Source: Pseudomonas nitroreducens NBRC 12694 (GTDB lineage Bacteria > Pseudomonadota > Gammaproteobacteria > Pseudomonadales > Pseudomonadaceae). From it: a DNA stretch of 64,000 nucleotides. The stretch spans positions 434,001 through 498,000 of the forward strand of contig NZ_BDAI01000004.1 of the NCBI RefSeq assembly GCF_002091755.1. The letters are read 5' to 3'. Of this stretch, positions 63,323 through 64,000 are shown piece after piece. The translations under genes were made by a program, and so were the position numbers. Below the pieces are notes generated by a model. It had not been told where the DNA came from. It saw only the letters and a list, made by a program, of their open reading frames with translations, and ran no database searches. Position 1 is the first letter of the stretch. Each line of letters opens with the position of its first letter.

Positions 63323-63730
63323 ATGGAACCCCGCAAGCCCAATCGTTTGCCCTTCCATCGTCAACCGGCGTTTCGCCTGTTGCTCGTCCAACTGGTGGTG
63401 CTGCTTATCGGTGCAGCAACCCTGTGGTTTGCCCGGGGATCGGTCGCAGGTTATTCCGGATTGCTCGGAGGCCTGATTGCGTGGTTGCCGAATCTGTACT
63501 TTGCTCGCAAGGCGTTCCGTTATAGCGGCGCGCGTTCTGCCCAGCTGATAGTCCGGTCCTTTTATGCCGGTGAGGCGGGAAAACTGATTCTGACGGCAGT
63601 GCTCTTCGCACTGACGTTCGCAGGTGTGAAGCCGCTGGCGCCCCCGGCGCTGTTCGGCCTCTACCTGCTGACCCTCGCGGTCAGCTGGTTTGCACCCCTG
63701 CTGATGCGAAACACATTTACAAGACCTTAG
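63323..63730 (+). CDS. atpI: ATP synthase protein I
   Basis: 135 residues, four hydrophobic segments (LLLVQLVVLLIGAATLWFA; YSGLLGGLIAWLPNLYFARK; LILTAVLFALTFAGV; LFGLYLLTLAVSWFAPLLM). Helps assemble the c-ring. First gene of the atp operon, with a strong promoter before it and atpB 16 bp after. Confidence 0.95.
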   Translation: MEPRKPNRLPFHRQPAFRLLLVQLVVLLIGAATLWFARGSVAGYSGLLGGLIAWLPNLYFARKAFRYSGARSAQLIVRSFYAGEAGKLILTAVLFALTFAGVKPLAPPALFGLYLLTLAVSWFAPLLMRNTFTRP

Positions 63731-63746
63731 AGCGATTGAGGCAAAC

Positions 63747-64000
63747 ATGGCAGCAGAAAGCGCTTCGGGTTACATCCAGCACCACTTGCAGAACCTGACC
63801 CTGGGTCGTCTGCCGGATGGTTCCTGGGGGTTCGCCCACACCGCCGAACAAGCCAAGGAAATGGGCTTCTGGGCATTCCACGTTGATACCCTGGGCTGGT
63901 CCGTATTCCTCGGCCTGGTGTTCATCCTGATCTTCCGCATGGCAGCCAAGAAGGCCACCAGCGGTCAACCTGGCGGCCTGCAGAACTTCGTCGAAGTTCT
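63747..64000 (+). CDS. atpB: F0F1 ATP synthase subunit a, 3' part beyond window
   Basis: Starts MAAESASGYIQHHLQNLTLG and shows the first periplasmic segment (FWAFHVDTLGWSVFLGLVFI) and first helix (LFRMAAKKATSG-type). About 84 residues are visible before the window ends. Subunit a provides the proton half-channels. Too short for more detail, but the context after atpI is decisive. Confidence 0.95.
   Translation, partial: MAAESASGYIQHHLQNLTLGRLPDGSWGFAHTAEQAKEMGFWAFHVDTLGWSVFLGLVFILIFRMAAKKATSGQPGGLQNFVEV

Overview
The window is a stretch of a GC-rich gammaproteobacterial chromosome from the genus Pseudomonas, spanning the replication origin. The order gyrB-recF-dnaN-dnaA | rpmH-rnpA-yidD-yidC-mnmE-mnmG-rsmG-parA-parB-atpI-atpB, two TGTTCCACGTGGAACA parS sites in recF, and the left-flank order betC...aroE-hemF-qor-tsaC-dprA-lysM-def-fmt-rsmB-trkA match the P. 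aeruginosa origin neighbourhood. An ectoine catabolic island and trkH sit where P. aeruginosa PAO1, as I recall it, has none, so a relative such as the P. nitroreducens/citronellolis group is likely (inference; no database was available).

Layout. 1-5.4 kb: a truncated DUF945 gene, a VOC metalloprotein, an AraC regulator divergent from a small ABM monooxygenase, and a TonB-dependent siderophore receptor. 5.6-7.1 kb: its FecR/FecI pair with a Fur box. 7.2-12.6 kb: choline-sulfate module (DOPA-dioxygenase-like protein, LysR regulator, choline-sulfatase BetC, choline-type binding protein, SulP permease). 12.6-25 kb: housekeeping genes (aroE, hemF, qor, tsaC, dprA, LysM protein, def, fmt, rsmB, trkA, trkH, a TPR protein).

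25-39 kb: a complete-looking ectoine uptake and degradation island. On the minus strand it runs enuR, eutB, eutC, doeA, doeB, doeX, then a queuosine-precursor transporter gene (yhhQ type), doeC and doeD. A divergent ehuBCDA ABC importer lies on the plus strand. DoeA opens the ectoine ring, DoeB deacetylates, DoeD transaminates to aspartate semialdehyde, and DoeC oxidises this to aspartate. EutB/EutC feed 5-hydroxyectoine into the route, but eutA is absent from the cluster. A shared CTAG-centred motif before enuR and eutB is a likely EnuR operator.

39-47.6 kb: PilZ protein, mntH, a lipid A acyltransferase, two small degraded-looking ORFs, tag with a perfect-spacing LexA box, glyQS, gmhB and a PlsC-type acyltransferase. 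47.6-64 kb: the gyrB-recF-dnaN-dnaA operon, the main origin (dnaA-rpmH), the ribosome/membrane insertion genes, a second origin-like DnaA-box cluster between mnmE and mnmG, parAB, and the start of the atp operon.

Intergenic space is decorated with REP-type palindromes (two variants of a 'GTAGGAGCGAG' element) and two other palindromic repeat types. I saw no tRNA, rRNA, CRISPR, insertion sequence or prophage gene. I did not find a clearly novel system. The best leads are regulatory: LexA-tag, the AraC and EnuR operators, and the eutA-less ectoine cluster carrying yhhQ.
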